64,000 nucleotides of DNA, taken from positions 124,001 through 188,000 of the forward strand of contig NZ_WTCR01000008.1 of the NCBI RefSeq assembly GCF_009795715.1, read 5' to 3'. This document shows, piece by piece, positions 15,464-24,772 of this stretch. The stretch is from Labilibaculum euxinicum. Its GTDB lineage: Bacteria > Bacteroidota > Bacteroidia > Bacteroidales > Marinifilaceae. A model generated the notes under the pieces. It did not search any database. It was not told the origin of the DNA and was given only the letters and a program-made list of their open reading frames with translations. The first letter of the stretch is position 1. The number at the start of each line of letters is the position of its first letter. Both the position numbers and the translations under genes were made by a program.

Positions 15464-17560
15464 ATGACAAACAAACAACTTTTGTTAGGCTTGGCAATTG
15501 TGACAGGATTATCATCCTGTCAACAAAAAGCTGAGGAATCAAAAAACGATTCGTCTTACAAAACACCGGAAACAAAACTAGAGTCGGATGTAATGACTCC
15601 AGAAGTTTTATGGTCATTCGGGCGCCTTGGCGGAGAAAACATTTCCCCTGACGAAAAAACAATTTTATACGGAGTAAACTATTTCAACAAAGAAGAAAAT
15701 CGCTCTTACCGCGATCTATACACTCTTCCTGTTGAAGGTGGTGAGCCTGTTCAGTTAACAAACACAGAAAAAAAGGAATTCAACGAAATCTGGAGACCTG
15801 ACGGCAAAAAAATCGCATACATTAGTTCTGCCGGCGGAACAACTCAAATGTGGGAAATGAATCCTGATGGTACCAATCCTGTTCAGGTTTCGGATATTGA
15901 GGGAGGCATTGATGCATTCAATTACTCACCTGACATGAGTAAAATATTCTATCTGAAAGAAGTACAATTGGAAAAAGCGGTAAAAGATTTATATCCGGAT
16001 CTTCCAAAAGCAAATGCCCGCGTAATTAACGACATGAACTACCGCCACTGGGACAGCTGGGTAGATACATACACTCACATTTTCCTTGCTGATTACAGTG
16101 AAAAAATCACATCAGGAAAAGATATTATGCCTGGTGAAAAATGGTCGGCTCCGGTAAAACCATTTGGTGGAACCGAACAAATAGCCTGGTCTCCTGATTC
16201 AAAAACCCTGGCCTATGTATCACGTAAATTACATGGTGTAGAATATGCAAAATCAACGAATTCGGACATCTACTTTTTCGATATTGCTACCGGCGAAACC
16301 AAAAACATGACGCAAGGAATGATGGGCTACGATATGAACCCTGTATTCTCGCCTGACGGCAGCAAAATGGCTTGGGAAAGCATGGAAAGAGATGGTTACG
16401 AAGCTGATAAAAACCGCTTATTCGTAATGGATTTGGCTACCGGCGAAAAAACTTTCTACACAAAAGATTTCGATCAGAATGCTCAATCGTTAACCTGGAC
16501 TGCCGACAGCAAAAGTATATATTTTATTTCGGGATGGCATGCCGTGCAGGAAATCTACAAGCTTGACCTTGCCGATGGTAAAATCAAACAAATAACAGAA
16601 GGCATTCACGATTACCATACAGTTCACATTGCCGGCGATGCTCTTATTGCAACCAAAGTATCGATGTCGAAACCTGCTGAAATCTACAATGTAAATCCGC
16701 TAACGGGAGAAACAAAAGAGATTTCATTTGTGAATAAAAATATTCTTGACCAACTTGAAATGGGCAAGGTTGAGAAAAGATGGATAACCACCACCGACAA
16801 CAAACAAATGTTGGTTTGGGTAATTTATCCTCCTCATTTCGATGCCAGCAAAAAATATCCTGCGTTACTTTATTGCCAAGGTGGTCCGCAGGGAACCGTT
16901 TCGCAGTTTTGGAGTTACCGTTGGAATTTCCAGATGATGGCAGCCAATGGCTATATTGTAGTGGCACCCAACCGAAGAGGATTACCTGGTTTTGGTCAAG
17001 AATGGAATGAACAAATTTCAGGCGATTATGGCGGACAAAACATGAAAGATTACTTAAGTGCTATTGATGCTGTTAAGCAAGAACCGTTTGTTGACGAAAA
17101 CCGTTTGGGTTGCGTTGGCGCCTCTTATGGTGGATTCTCGGCCTACTGGCTGGCCGGACACCACGAGAAACGATTCAAAGCATTTATTGCTCACGACGGC
17201 ATGTTCAATTTGGAAGCTCAGTATTTAGAAACCGAAGAAATGTGGTTCGTAAACTGGGATCTTGGCGGTCCATTCTGGGAAAAAGACAACAAGATTGCTC
17301 AACGCTCTTATGCTAATTCTCCACATAAATTTGTTCAGAATTGGGATACTCCGATTTTAGTTATACACGGCGGAAAAGATTACCGCATTGTTGAATCGCA
17401 GGGAATGCAGGCATTTAATGCAGCACGCCTGCGCGGAATTCCTGCTCAGTTTCTTCATTTGCCTGAAGAAAACCATTGGGTTTTGGGCGTTCAAAACGGA
17501 ATTTTATGGCAGCGCACTTTCGCCAACTGGCTTGACAAGTATGTGAAAGAAGCAAAATAA
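15464..17560 (+). CDS. S9-family (dipeptidyl-peptidase-like) serine peptidase lipoprotein
   Basis: The 698-residue protein has a lipobox LSSC (C19), so it is probably anchored outside the inner membrane. Residues of about 55-430 form a beta-propeller of TolB/PD40-type blades (GGEPVQLTNTEKKEFNEIW, SPDGSKMAWES). Residues from about 440 form the alpha/beta hydrolase domain. Catalytic triad by position: S554 in GASYGG, D639 in HGGKDYRI and H671 in EENHWV. Enzymes of this group trim dipeptides or acyl-amino acids from peptides. The gene stands alone between the recA terminator and its own terminator at 17585. The exact specificity cannot be read. Confidence 0.93.
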   Translation: MTNKQLLLGLAIVTGLSSCQQKAEESKNDSSYKTPETKLESDVMTPEVLWSFGRLGGENISPDEKTILYGVNYFNKEENRSYRDLYTLPVEGGEPVQLTNTEKKEFNEIWRPDGKKIAYISSAGGTTQMWEMNPDGTNPVQVSDIEGGIDAFNYSPDMSKIFYLKEVQLEKAVKDLYPDLPKANARVINDMNYRHWDSWVDTYTHIFLADYSEKITSGKDIMPGEKWSAPVKPFGGTEQIAWSPDSKTLAYVSRKLHGVEYAKSTNSDIYFFDIATGETKNMTQGMMGYDMNPVFSPDGSKMAWESMERDGYEADKNRLFVMDLATGEKTFYTKDFDQNAQSLTWTADSKSIYFISGWHAVQEIYKLDLADGKIKQITEGIHDYHTVHIAGDALIATKVSMSKPAEIYNVNPLTGETKEISFVNKNILDQLEMGKVEKRWITTTDNKQMLVWVIYPPHFDASKKYPALLYCQGGPQGTVSQFWSYRWNFQMMAANGYIVVAPNRRGLPGFGQEWNEQISGDYGGQNMKDYLSAIDAVKQEPFVDENRLGCVGASYGGFSAYWLAGHHEKRFKAFIAHDGMFNLEAQYLETEEMWFVNWDLGGPFWEKDNKIAQRSYANSPHKFVQNWDTPILVIHGGKDYRIVESQGMQAFNAARLRGIPAQFLHLPEENHWVLGVQNGILWQRTFANWLDKYVKEAK

Positions 17561-17584
17561 AATTTGAAGAAAATTACAATACAG

Positions 17585-17616
17585 AATCCCCATCAGACTT
17601 TCGTTTGATGGGGATT
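17585..17616. terminator. Bidirectional terminator after S9 peptidase
   Basis: AATCCCCATCA (17585-17595) and TGATGGGGATT (17606-17616) form a perfect 11-bp stem followed by TTTAT. It lies between convergent genes. Confidence 0.85.
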
Positions 17617-17692
17617 TTTATTTCCATTCAAATTTAAAAATCATCATTTACCGCTCAATAGAAACAACAAAAAATGAACAATGGAATAGAAT

Positions 17693-18433
17693 TTAAATTC
17701 TTTCATCCTCTTTCTTCCTATTTGCCCAACGCGTTCTGCGCGCTCTGATAACAGCATTGGTATTCTTCAACTCAAATTCGACGAATCGGGCAAAACTGTC
17801 GTAACGATCAGGTTCTACCTGTCGGAAAGTGAATAAAAAAGGAAAAATATCATCATTTAATATTCGATGCACCTTATGAGCCTGTGCCGTTGTCTGCACT
17901 CTTTGTTTACGTTTAACCTGCTCAGTATTGGTTAGCCTGTAAAGCGCTTTCAATTGATCGAGGCTCAGGTGTAAAACAGTTAAATACTTCTCGGTTCCCT
18001 TTAGTTTATCGGCATCAGTTTTTAGTTTTCCTGATAACAATCTCTCAGTTAATATTTGCAAACCAGAAATTTTTTTTTCCAGATTTTTCTTGTGAGTATC
18101 TACACCAATGACTGCAAGTTGCCCCCAAACTTTCCCCGCACTGTTTACAATCTCCTTATCGGGATGATGTAAGTAAGCCTTTATCATATACTTTAAGCCA
18201 ACAAATAAACTTGCTATTTGACTATTCAGCTTTTTCATCTCCAAAGTATAAGCGCCATTACGCACGGTTCCAAATGAATCTTGAAGAATCTTATTTTGAA
18301 TGTTCAACTCTTCCAGATTCAGTTGCAGGTGATCATTTATTTTTGGCTTCTTCATTTTCCAGAAGTCTACTATCGCAATTGCAATCATTCCTACCTCAAT
18401 TGCTTTGGCATGTGCTAATAATTGTTGATTCAT
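17693..18433 (-). CDS. Helical protein of unknown function (possibly DUF6261)
   Basis: The protein has 246 residues, no signal peptide and no convincing membrane segment, and looks entirely alpha-helical. The C-terminal 25 residues are strongly basic (RARRTRWANRKKEDERI). The helix pattern (LQLNLEELNIQNKILQDSFGTVRNGAYTLEMKKLN; KYLTVLHLSLDQLKALYRLTN) and the length recall the Bacteroidota-restricted DUF6261 group, but I hold this only as a suggestion. Members of that group have no known function. It is monocistronic, with a 268-bp AT-rich gap upstream. Confidence 0.6.
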   Translation of the reverse strand: MNQQLLAHAKAIEVGMIAIAIVDFWKMKKPKINDHLQLNLEELNIQNKILQDSFGTVRNGAYTLEMKKLNSQIASLFVGLKYMIKAYLHHPDKEIVNSAGKVWGQLAVIGVDTHKKNLEKKISGLQILTERLLSGKLKTDADKLKGTEKYLTVLHLSLDQLKALYRLTNTEQVKRKQRVQTTAQAHKVHRILNDDIFPFLFTFRQVEPDRYDSFARFVEFELKNTNAVIRARRTRWANRKKEDERI

Positions 18434-18701
18434 CGGATTATTTTTCTGTACTAAAATAATAAACCATTAAGATACATATATTTTACAACTAATAAATTAC
18501 ATCATCTTATCATTAAAATTATTTTTACACCTGATAATTAGTAATAACTACTATTTATACACTATTTTATATTGTATTAATAGATTAAACGTATCGGTTT
18601 CATTATTTATACAACACAATAAACTACGTAAATATTAAAACACACTTCTTCTCAGAGATCAACTAAAAATCCCTAAGTTTACAGAAAATTTACCGTGCCC
18701 C

Positions 18702-19607
18702 ATGAAGAAATTCCTATTCTCAACTACCGTATTGGCCATTTTTGCGTGCTTGCTTTGGGCAACTCCATTTACAGCAATTAAAATAGGTTTAAAATATACA
18801 ACTCCTCTTCAATTTGCTGGTATTCGATTTCTCCTTTCGGGATTAATTATTCTGCCCTTCATTAAAGATTTGAAGTATAAAATCCTGGAATCGAAAAAAA
18901 GATGGCGGTTCATTCTTTGGGTAGCCTTGCTGCAAACCACTTTCCTTTACGGATTGTTCTATACTGGAATTAGTTTTGTTCCGGGTGCTTTGGCGGCCAT
19001 GTTAATTGGTTCGCAACCTTTGTTCGCTGCTGTTTTTGCCCATTTTATGCTTGCTAATGACAAGATGAGCTGGAAAAAAATATTTGCCATTATTTTGGGA
19101 ATAACCGGCGTGTGTATTATTAGTCTGGGTAGGGCTGATTTTGTTCTAACAACAACAATTCCACTTGGTGTAGGAATTTTAATCCTCAATAACATTGTAG
19201 GAAGTACCGGCAACGTAATTGTATCGCGTGATGCAAAAGACATGCCTCCCCGGGTATTGGCTTCTCTTTCGATGATAATTGGAGGCACCGCACTGATGCT
19301 GATCTCTATTCCAATAGAAAATCCATCCTGGAATACCATTCATCCAGGCGAATACTATCTTTCATTAGCTTGGTTAGCTATGGTCTCGGCATTTGCCATC
19401 ACCATTTGGTTTGGCCTTTTGCAACGGCCTGACGTAAAAGTTTCCAATTTAAATACATGGAAATTTATCGTCCCAATTTTTGGCGCTTCATTAAGCTGGT
19501 TAGTTCTTCCTGATGAACATCCTGATTTACTATCAATTATCGGGATGATTGTGATTGCATGCAGTTTGCTTTTTGTTAATTATCTGAATCGAAGAGTGGT
19601 AAAGTAA
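18702..19607 (+). CDS. EamA-type drug/metabolite transporter (DMT)
   Basis: The protein is 301 residues with about ten hydrophobic helices in two EamA repeats. Repeat one starts LLWATPFTAIKIGLKYTTPLQFAGIRFLLSG, the usual EamA beginning with a proline and a conserved arginine; repeat two starts near residue 155. DMT proteins export amino acids, nucleosides or drugs; the substrate cannot be predicted. A second, unlinked EamA protein (38099-39004) has a similar N-terminal motif. It converges on the ABC-transporter gene 46 bp downstream. Confidence 0.88.
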   Translation: MKKFLFSTTVLAIFACLLWATPFTAIKIGLKYTTPLQFAGIRFLLSGLIILPFIKDLKYKILESKKRWRFILWVALLQTTFLYGLFYTGISFVPGALAAMLIGSQPLFAAVFAHFMLANDKMSWKKIFAIILGITGVCIISLGRADFVLTTTIPLGVGILILNNIVGSTGNVIVSRDAKDMPPRVLASLSMIIGGTALMLISIPIENPSWNTIHPGEYYLSLAWLAMVSAFAITIWFGLLQRPDVKVSNLNTWKFIVPIFGASLSWLVLPDEHPDLLSIIGMIVIACSLLFVNYLNRRVVK

Positions 19608-19653
19608 AACTCCAACAAGTTTAATGACTTTGTTAGCCGATTCGAATTAAGTA

Positions 19654-22600
19654 CTACTTCCTTTTTTTCTCTTTATGAACCAGCTTAATACCTTCGATGT
19701 AGTTCATTACTTTTCTTAAAACATCAGACCATAAGCATAGAAACAAGAAACCGGTTCCCAGCCAAACTACAGCAAGATTGAACCAGAATGTATCGATATA
19801 AAAATTGCCGATTCGTTTCACCGGAGAATAAAAATGAGAACGTCCAAATCTCGAATCCGGATACATTAAAATAGGATCTTTCTTTTGAATCAATTGATCA
19901 TCTACTTCAATCATTTTATTAATTTCCGTTTTATTCAAAACCAAATCAGCCAAACCGGTATTGTAATATTTTTGCTTAAACTCATAAACACCATCGCGCC
20001 CCAAAGAATCGACCAAACGGGAATACTCAAAGTCTTTTTTATAACCAGACTCGCTTGCCAAACCCAAATAGTATAGCTTTACCTTATCCAAAAAACTCTT
20101 GGTTTGTTCGGCAACATTTAAATTAAAATCGTGAACATTCAACTCCTTTAACTCAGGGAAAATATTGATTCCTGCTTCTCTTCCCAATTGAGAAATCTCA
20201 TTTCGAAGCATATCAAATTGAGCCTCCGTATCGTCTGAGTTTTTTTCAAACTCGATACTTCGTTCGCATTCCAGCAAAACAGATTCAATTTTAGGAATCA
20301 AAAATGAACTTTTAAAAGAAGCGTCACTAATTCCTTTATCAAACTCAAAAAAGTGTTTCTCAAATTTATTGTCTTTAAACTGAGTAACTGCTAAAGCTTC
20401 GTAAGCCCAGCGCGTAGTCATAAAATCGCCAACAATTGGAACGTAAATCTTATCGGTAATCCCGGCATGCAAATCATCAAATTTAATCATTGCCCCGCCC
20501 AACAAGAGCTGAGGAACCAGAATCAAAGGAATCAGTATGTAAATAGTAATCACAGAATTCAATCCTGCTGAAATGTTTAATCCGATCATGTTCGAAAAGC
20601 ATGACGTTGTGAACAATACCAACCAATAGGAAAAAAGCATTCCTTCAACCTCCAAAATATAGTTGCCAACCAATACAAAAGATAAAGACTGAATTGCAGA
20701 GAGAATAAATAAGAAGATGATTTTAGAGCTGAGATAACTTAGCCTGCATAAGTTCAGAAATTTCTCCCGTTGTAAAATCCTTTTGTCCCGAATAATTTCT
20801 TCTGCACTTACGGTTAATCCCAAAAACATAGAAACCACAACCGACATGAACAGAAAAACCGGAAAATTTTTATTTTCACCAAATACATATCCTGCGTCGG
20901 TAGTGTATTTCGTGAAATAACCTAATATCACTGCAAGCAATGGTGCCTCAAACAGATTAATAATCAGGTATTGTTTGTTGGTTAATTTCGAAAGAACATT
21001 CCGAATCCAGAAAATTGAAAATTGCTTTAATTTTCCTGGAATCTTAAAATCACTTTGTGGTAATTTTTTATCGGCACGCAAGGGCAAATGATTGGCTTCT
21101 ATATTGTCCTTGTATTTCTGATACCACTCCACAGGAAGAATTCGTCTCTCGCGAGTTGGTTTTCCCTGATCATCAATTAATTTGGTTTCAACAATCTGCA
21201 ATATCTGTTCAGGATTTACATTTCCACAAGTTACACACTCACTCTCAGAAGCATTTACCTGCGAATTCTGAGTCTTGAAGTAAACAATTGCATCAATAGG
21301 ATTGCCGTTATAAATAGGATAACCACCCCGATCGAGAATCCAAAGCTTATCGAACATTTTAAATATTCCCGACGAGGGTTGATGAATATTGGCAATTACC
21401 AATTTGCCCTTTAACGTTTGCCTCTTGAGCAGATTCATAACCATTTCCGAATCGGTAGAAGACAAGCCGGATGTAGGTTCGTCTACCAATAAAATAGCAG
21501 GCTCCCTCATCAGCTCCAAACCGATATTTATCCTTTTCCGCTGTCCGCCGCTAATAAATTTATTCAATGGATTCCCAACCTTAAGATCCCGCACCTCATA
21601 CAAATCCAAATCCTGAAGTATCTTCAATACTTTTTTCAAGATTTGAATTTCACTGTAATCCTTAAAACATAACTTGGCGTTATAATACAGATTTTGAAAA
21701 ACACTCAATTCCTCAATCAATAAATCGTCTTGCGGAACAAAACCAATCAATCCCTGAACTGCCAATCTATTTCTATGAATATCGTAATCATTAATCCGAA
21801 TTTCACCGTGATTTAAAGTCAAATTTCCGTTCAAAACATTCAGTAATGTGGACTTACCAACACCACTGCCTCCCATTATACCAATCAGCTGTCCGCTCTC
21901 TTCCGAAATATTAAATTTGTGTATTCCATTATTTGAGTTTCTGAACTTAAATTCAATTTCCTTAGCCGAAAATATTATTTTCTGCTGCGACTCTTCCTTC
22001 AAAAATTTACCGGCAATATCCGAGAAATAAATTGATTTAATATTGGGTCCTTTAATTATGGAACCATTACTTAACTGGTAAGTTTTATCCGGCTTTATTT
22101 TGTTTCCCTCCAGATAAAGATTTAGCTCTCCCTCGTATTTGAATACCAGCAAGTTCACACTTTGCGCAAACATAACAACAATTCTTCCATACAAGTTATC
22201 ACAGAACAAATGCTTAAAATCGTTTTCTGTCTTTTTTACATCTTTCTTCATGAACCAAGACAGATTCTCGGACCACTCTGTCACCTTATTATCGATGATC
22301 AGGAACTTACTTTTGTCGAATTTATCGAGCGTATCACCCCAAACAAAAGCAAGGCAATTGATAAATTCAGATCTGGGTATTTTAAAGCTTTCCGCAACAA
22401 TACTAATAAACTCAAATTCATTTTCGCTGACAATCTTGTCTTCATAAACAAATTCCAGCAAACGCAGCAAAACAATCAAACGTTCTTCCTGAACCAATTC
22501 TGCTTTTATCTTGGTGCAAACCTTGGAGGCCTCTGTTAATGAAAGAATATTGGCTTGCTGAGAATGCACACTTGCCTGATACTCCATCTCACGACGATAG

Positions 22601-22773
22601 AATTCAGAATAGTTCTCAAATAATCGCAGATACTCAACCTGGAGTTCGAAATTCACATAGCGATTCAAAAAACCTTCTACAATTACTTTCCCTTCCCGCG
22701 AAACACCTTCTTCTTTGGCATTGGCAACAATGGCAAAAAGGTGCATTAGTGCATTTAAAATCGATTCCCCCAT
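19654..22773 (-). CDS. TerB-like domain fused to ABCG-type ATPase and permease
   Basis: The protein has 1039 residues in one chain. Residues 1-150 are helical with acidic patches and resemble TerB tellurite-resistance domains (FLNRYVNFEL, VYEDKIVSENEFEFISIVAESFKIP). A beta-rich stretch (about 200-260) looks FHA-like but is weak. Then comes the ABC ATPase: Walker A GGSGVGKST near 300, signature ISGGQRKR near 406, Walker B LLVDEPTSGL. The permease follows from about 590 (FSIFWIRNVLSKL) with five or six helices. Between the last two helices sits an insertion of about 200 residues, probably extracytoplasmic. ABCG half-transporters export lipids or drugs; the substrate here is unknown. Confidence 0.85.
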   Translation of the reverse strand: MGESILNALMHLFAIVANAKEEGVSREGKVIVEGFLNRYVNFELQVEYLRLFENYSEFYRREMEYQASVHSQQANILSLTEASKVCTKIKAELVQEERLIVLLRLLEFVYEDKIVSENEFEFISIVAESFKIPRSEFINCLAFVWGDTLDKFDKSKFLIIDNKVTEWSENLSWFMKKDVKKTENDFKHLFCDNLYGRIVVMFAQSVNLLVFKYEGELNLYLEGNKIKPDKTYQLSNGSIIKGPNIKSIYFSDIAGKFLKEESQQKIIFSAKEIEFKFRNSNNGIHKFNISEESGQLIGIMGGSGVGKSTLLNVLNGNLTLNHGEIRINDYDIHRNRLAVQGLIGFVPQDDLLIEELSVFQNLYYNAKLCFKDYSEIQILKKVLKILQDLDLYEVRDLKVGNPLNKFISGGQRKRINIGLELMREPAILLVDEPTSGLSSTDSEMVMNLLKRQTLKGKLVIANIHQPSSGIFKMFDKLWILDRGGYPIYNGNPIDAIVYFKTQNSQVNASESECVTCGNVNPEQILQIVETKLIDDQGKPTRERRILPVEWYQKYKDNIEANHLPLRADKKLPQSDFKIPGKLKQFSIFWIRNVLSKLTNKQYLIINLFEAPLLAVILGYFTKYTTDAGYVFGENKNFPVFLFMSVVVSMFLGLTVSAEEIIRDKRILQREKFLNLCRLSYLSSKIIFLFILSAIQSLSFVLVGNYILEVEGMLFSYWLVLFTTSCFSNMIGLNISAGLNSVITIYILIPLILVPQLLLGGAMIKFDDLHAGITDKIYVPIVGDFMTTRWAYEALAVTQFKDNKFEKHFFEFDKGISDASFKSSFLIPKIESVLLECERSIEFEKNSDDTEAQFDMLRNEISQLGREAGINIFPELKELNVHDFNLNVAEQTKSFLDKVKLYYLGLASESGYKKDFEYSRLVDSLGRDGVYEFKQKYYNTGLADLVLNKTEINKMIEVDDQLIQKKDPILMYPDSRFGRSHFYSPVKRIGNFYIDTFWFNLAVVWLGTGFLFLCLWSDVLRKVMNYIEGIKLVHKEKKRK

Positions 22774-22872
22774 TTACTTTCTCAGAATTTATGGTTTGCC
22801 TTTACCAGACTAATTTTAAAAATACAATTTATTTCGTAAACAAAAGGATAGTTGAACCAATGATCTTGGCAT

Positions 22873-22903
22873 AAAAAAACTGCCTTCCGAAACGAAAGGC
22901 AGT
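22873..22903 (-). terminator. Terminator after the 277-residue lipoprotein gene
   Basis: On the minus strand ACTGCCTT...AAGGCAGT (arms 22896-22903 and 22879-22886) forms an 8-bp stem followed by TTTTTTT (plus-strand A run 22873-22879). It separates the lipoprotein from the ABC gene. Confidence 0.8.
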
Positions 22904-22927
22904 CACATATCTTGTTACATCGAACAA

Positions 22928-23761
22928 TTACTGAACGATAGAATCTCTAAGTTTAGCAACACTAGTGGTAATTTCCTTAAGCTGTTCTTCATCCATACTT
23001 CCATCAACAATCTTATCATAGCTAAGTTTAAGTCCATTTAATTCTATCAATAAAGAATCAATATTAGGATCCTTAGCCTCAGGTTCCAATACCGACAGCA
23101 ATTTCTCCAAAACTTCTTTTTGATCAAAAATTACTTTTACAATTTCCGGATTAGAATAAGTATTCTCAGAAATATGAGTTGCAATATACAATCCCTCAAT
23201 AAAACTACCGCTAACAACCATTAATGATAGATTACCTTTGGCATTCTTATTTAAAAACTCATAAGTATCGTAAAACGAATTTGTGATTATTTTCACCAAC
23301 TGATCTTTATCATCCAAATTCTTTTCAACCTCTTCCACAAGAGTTTCATTGTAAGCACTGGTAATTTCCAGATTATCAATTAAAGCTTTAGATGCTTTCA
23401 AAAACAACATTGTTTCCTGCTTGCGCTGATATGTACTTGCATAACTCAAATCTGCACTATACACACCAAGATTCAAGGCTCTGGCTTTTTCAGTAAAATA
23501 TTTATCAGCATTCTCTGATGAATTAGAAAGGCCTAATATATAATCAGCACCAATACGATTCAACATCGAGGTCAACTCAAAAGTGGTTGGAAGAGGATAA
23601 ACTACATCTTTCACCTCTTTTTCAATTGCTTTCTTTAATAAAGGCTTCACAGTCTGCCCTTCAGTATTCTTTTTATCAACTGGCTTACAGCCAACAAAGT
23701 TAAAAGCAAAGACAACTACTACAAGAAAAGCAATATAACGGCAATTAGTCAGTTTTTTCAT
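22928..23761 (-). CDS. Lipoprotein of unknown function, helical
   Basis: The protein is 277 residues with a lipobox FVGC (C25). The mature part is mostly helical and acidic, without cysteines or obvious catalytic motifs: repeated stretches such as LNRIGADYILGLSNSSENADKYF, EVEKNLDDKDQLVKII and ELNGLKLSYDKIVDGSMDEEQL. I do not recognise it. Similar helical lipoproteins are widespread in Bacteroidota. It lies upstream of the ABC exporter gene on the same strand, but a terminator between them argues against a simple operon. Confidence 0.65.
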   Translation of the reverse strand: MKKLTNCRYIAFLVVVVFAFNFVGCKPVDKKNTEGQTVKPLLKKAIEKEVKDVVYPLPTTFELTSMLNRIGADYILGLSNSSENADKYFTEKARALNLGVYSADLSYASTYQRKQETMLFLKASKALIDNLEITSAYNETLVEEVEKNLDDKDQLVKIITNSFYDTYEFLNKNAKGNLSLMVVSGSFIEGLYIATHISENTYSNPEIVKVIFDQKEVLEKLLSVLEPEAKDPNIDSLLIELNGLKLSYDKIVDGSMDEEQLKEITTSVAKLRDSIVQ

Positions 23762-23993
23762 GGATTTTCAATTTTTTTAAATCTAAAATTCAACTTTTTC
23801 AGGTCTAAATTTAACAAAAAGGGAGCGAATTACAAGCATGAAATCCCCAATATATTTACACTTCTTAATTCCAGTTTTCCATGCTTCAAACATAGTAGAA
23901 ATTATAAGTTTAAACCCATCTCTTATTCCAGAACAATACACACTTCATTTTTACTGCGAATCAATCAGATACAAACACAGCTTTACACACAAA

Positions 23994-24028
23994 AAGAGAT
24001 CCTGTAAAAAAATTCCACAGGACCTCTT
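23994..24028 (-). terminator. Terminator after the LytTR response regulator
   Basis: On the minus strand AAGAGGTCCTGT pairs with ACAGGATCTCTT (one G-U) over an 11-nt loop and is followed by TTTTTGTG. It lies 25 bp beyond the stop at 24053. Confidence 0.82.
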
Positions 24029-24052
24029 GAAAAACAGAACTTGATTATAATA

Positions 24053-24757
24053 TTATGCCGGATGTATTCTTTGAAAGAAACTCTGTTTGTAATTATTTCC
24101 AATTGGAATCGTACTCTTTTCCATATGTACCATGTTTCCTTCTATCGATATAATTTTAGATAAGGATACGATGTAAGATTTATGAATCCGATAAAATTTA
24201 TTTGATGGTAACAAACGCTCAATTCCTTTCAGTGATTGATAGGTTACAACATGTCCTTCCTTTGTGAAAATCTTAACATAATCGCCCAAAGCTTCAACAT
24301 ATAAAATTGAGTCGAGACTAATATTAATGGTTTTCTTATTAGCCTTAACAAAAATAAATTCCCGCTCGTCCTTATCTGTTTCCTGCGGTTCCGCCACACC
24401 TTTAACTCTTTCCTCTGCTTTTTGAACCGCCTGTAAAAATCGTTCAAATGAAAAAGGTTTTTTCAGATAATCCAATACATTCAGCTCATAACTCTCCAAA
24501 GCATACTCCGTGTAAGCCGTTGTAATCACTACCATGGGTGGATTTTTATAGGTTTTCAGAAAATTAATACCACTCAAGCGAGGCATATTAATATCCAGAA
24601 AAATAAGGTCGACCTCTTGCTCCTGCAAAACTTCCATTGCCTCAATAGCATCACTGCATTTCCCTTTTAACTCAAGCCCAGGTAGTTCAGAAATATATTT
24701 TTCTAAAACCCGCTGCGCTAACGGCTCATCATCAACTATTAAACATTTCAACTTCAT
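24053..24757 (-). CDS. LytTR-type response regulator
   Basis: The 234-residue protein has a receiver domain at 1-120 with the acidic pair VDDEP, phospho-acceptor D55 in LIFLDINMP, and the conserved LKKPF. The C-terminal LytTR DNA-binding domain (about 135-230) shows the FIFVKANKKTINISLDSILYVEALGDYVKIF and YRIHKSYIVSL patterns. It belongs to the LytR/AlgR family and controls a few genes directly. The sensor gene lies 15 bp upstream. The stimulus is not known. Confidence 0.95.
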   Translation of the reverse strand: MKLKCLIVDDEPLAQRVLEKYISELPGLELKGKCSDAIEAMEVLQEQEVDLIFLDINMPRLSGINFLKTYKNPPMVVITTAYTEYALESYELNVLDYLKKPFSFERFLQAVQKAEERVKGVAEPQETDKDEREFIFVKANKKTINISLDSILYVEALGDYVKIFTKEGHVVTYQSLKGIERLLPSNKFYRIHKSYIVSLSKIISIEGNMVHMEKSTIPIGNNYKQSFFQRIHPA

Positions 24758-24772
24758 AGAATCTAAACTTAG

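Noticed and set aside
22139-22874. Plus-strand frames of 100-125 codons
   Set aside because: They are antisense to the start of the TerB-ABCG gene and have no family features or promoters.
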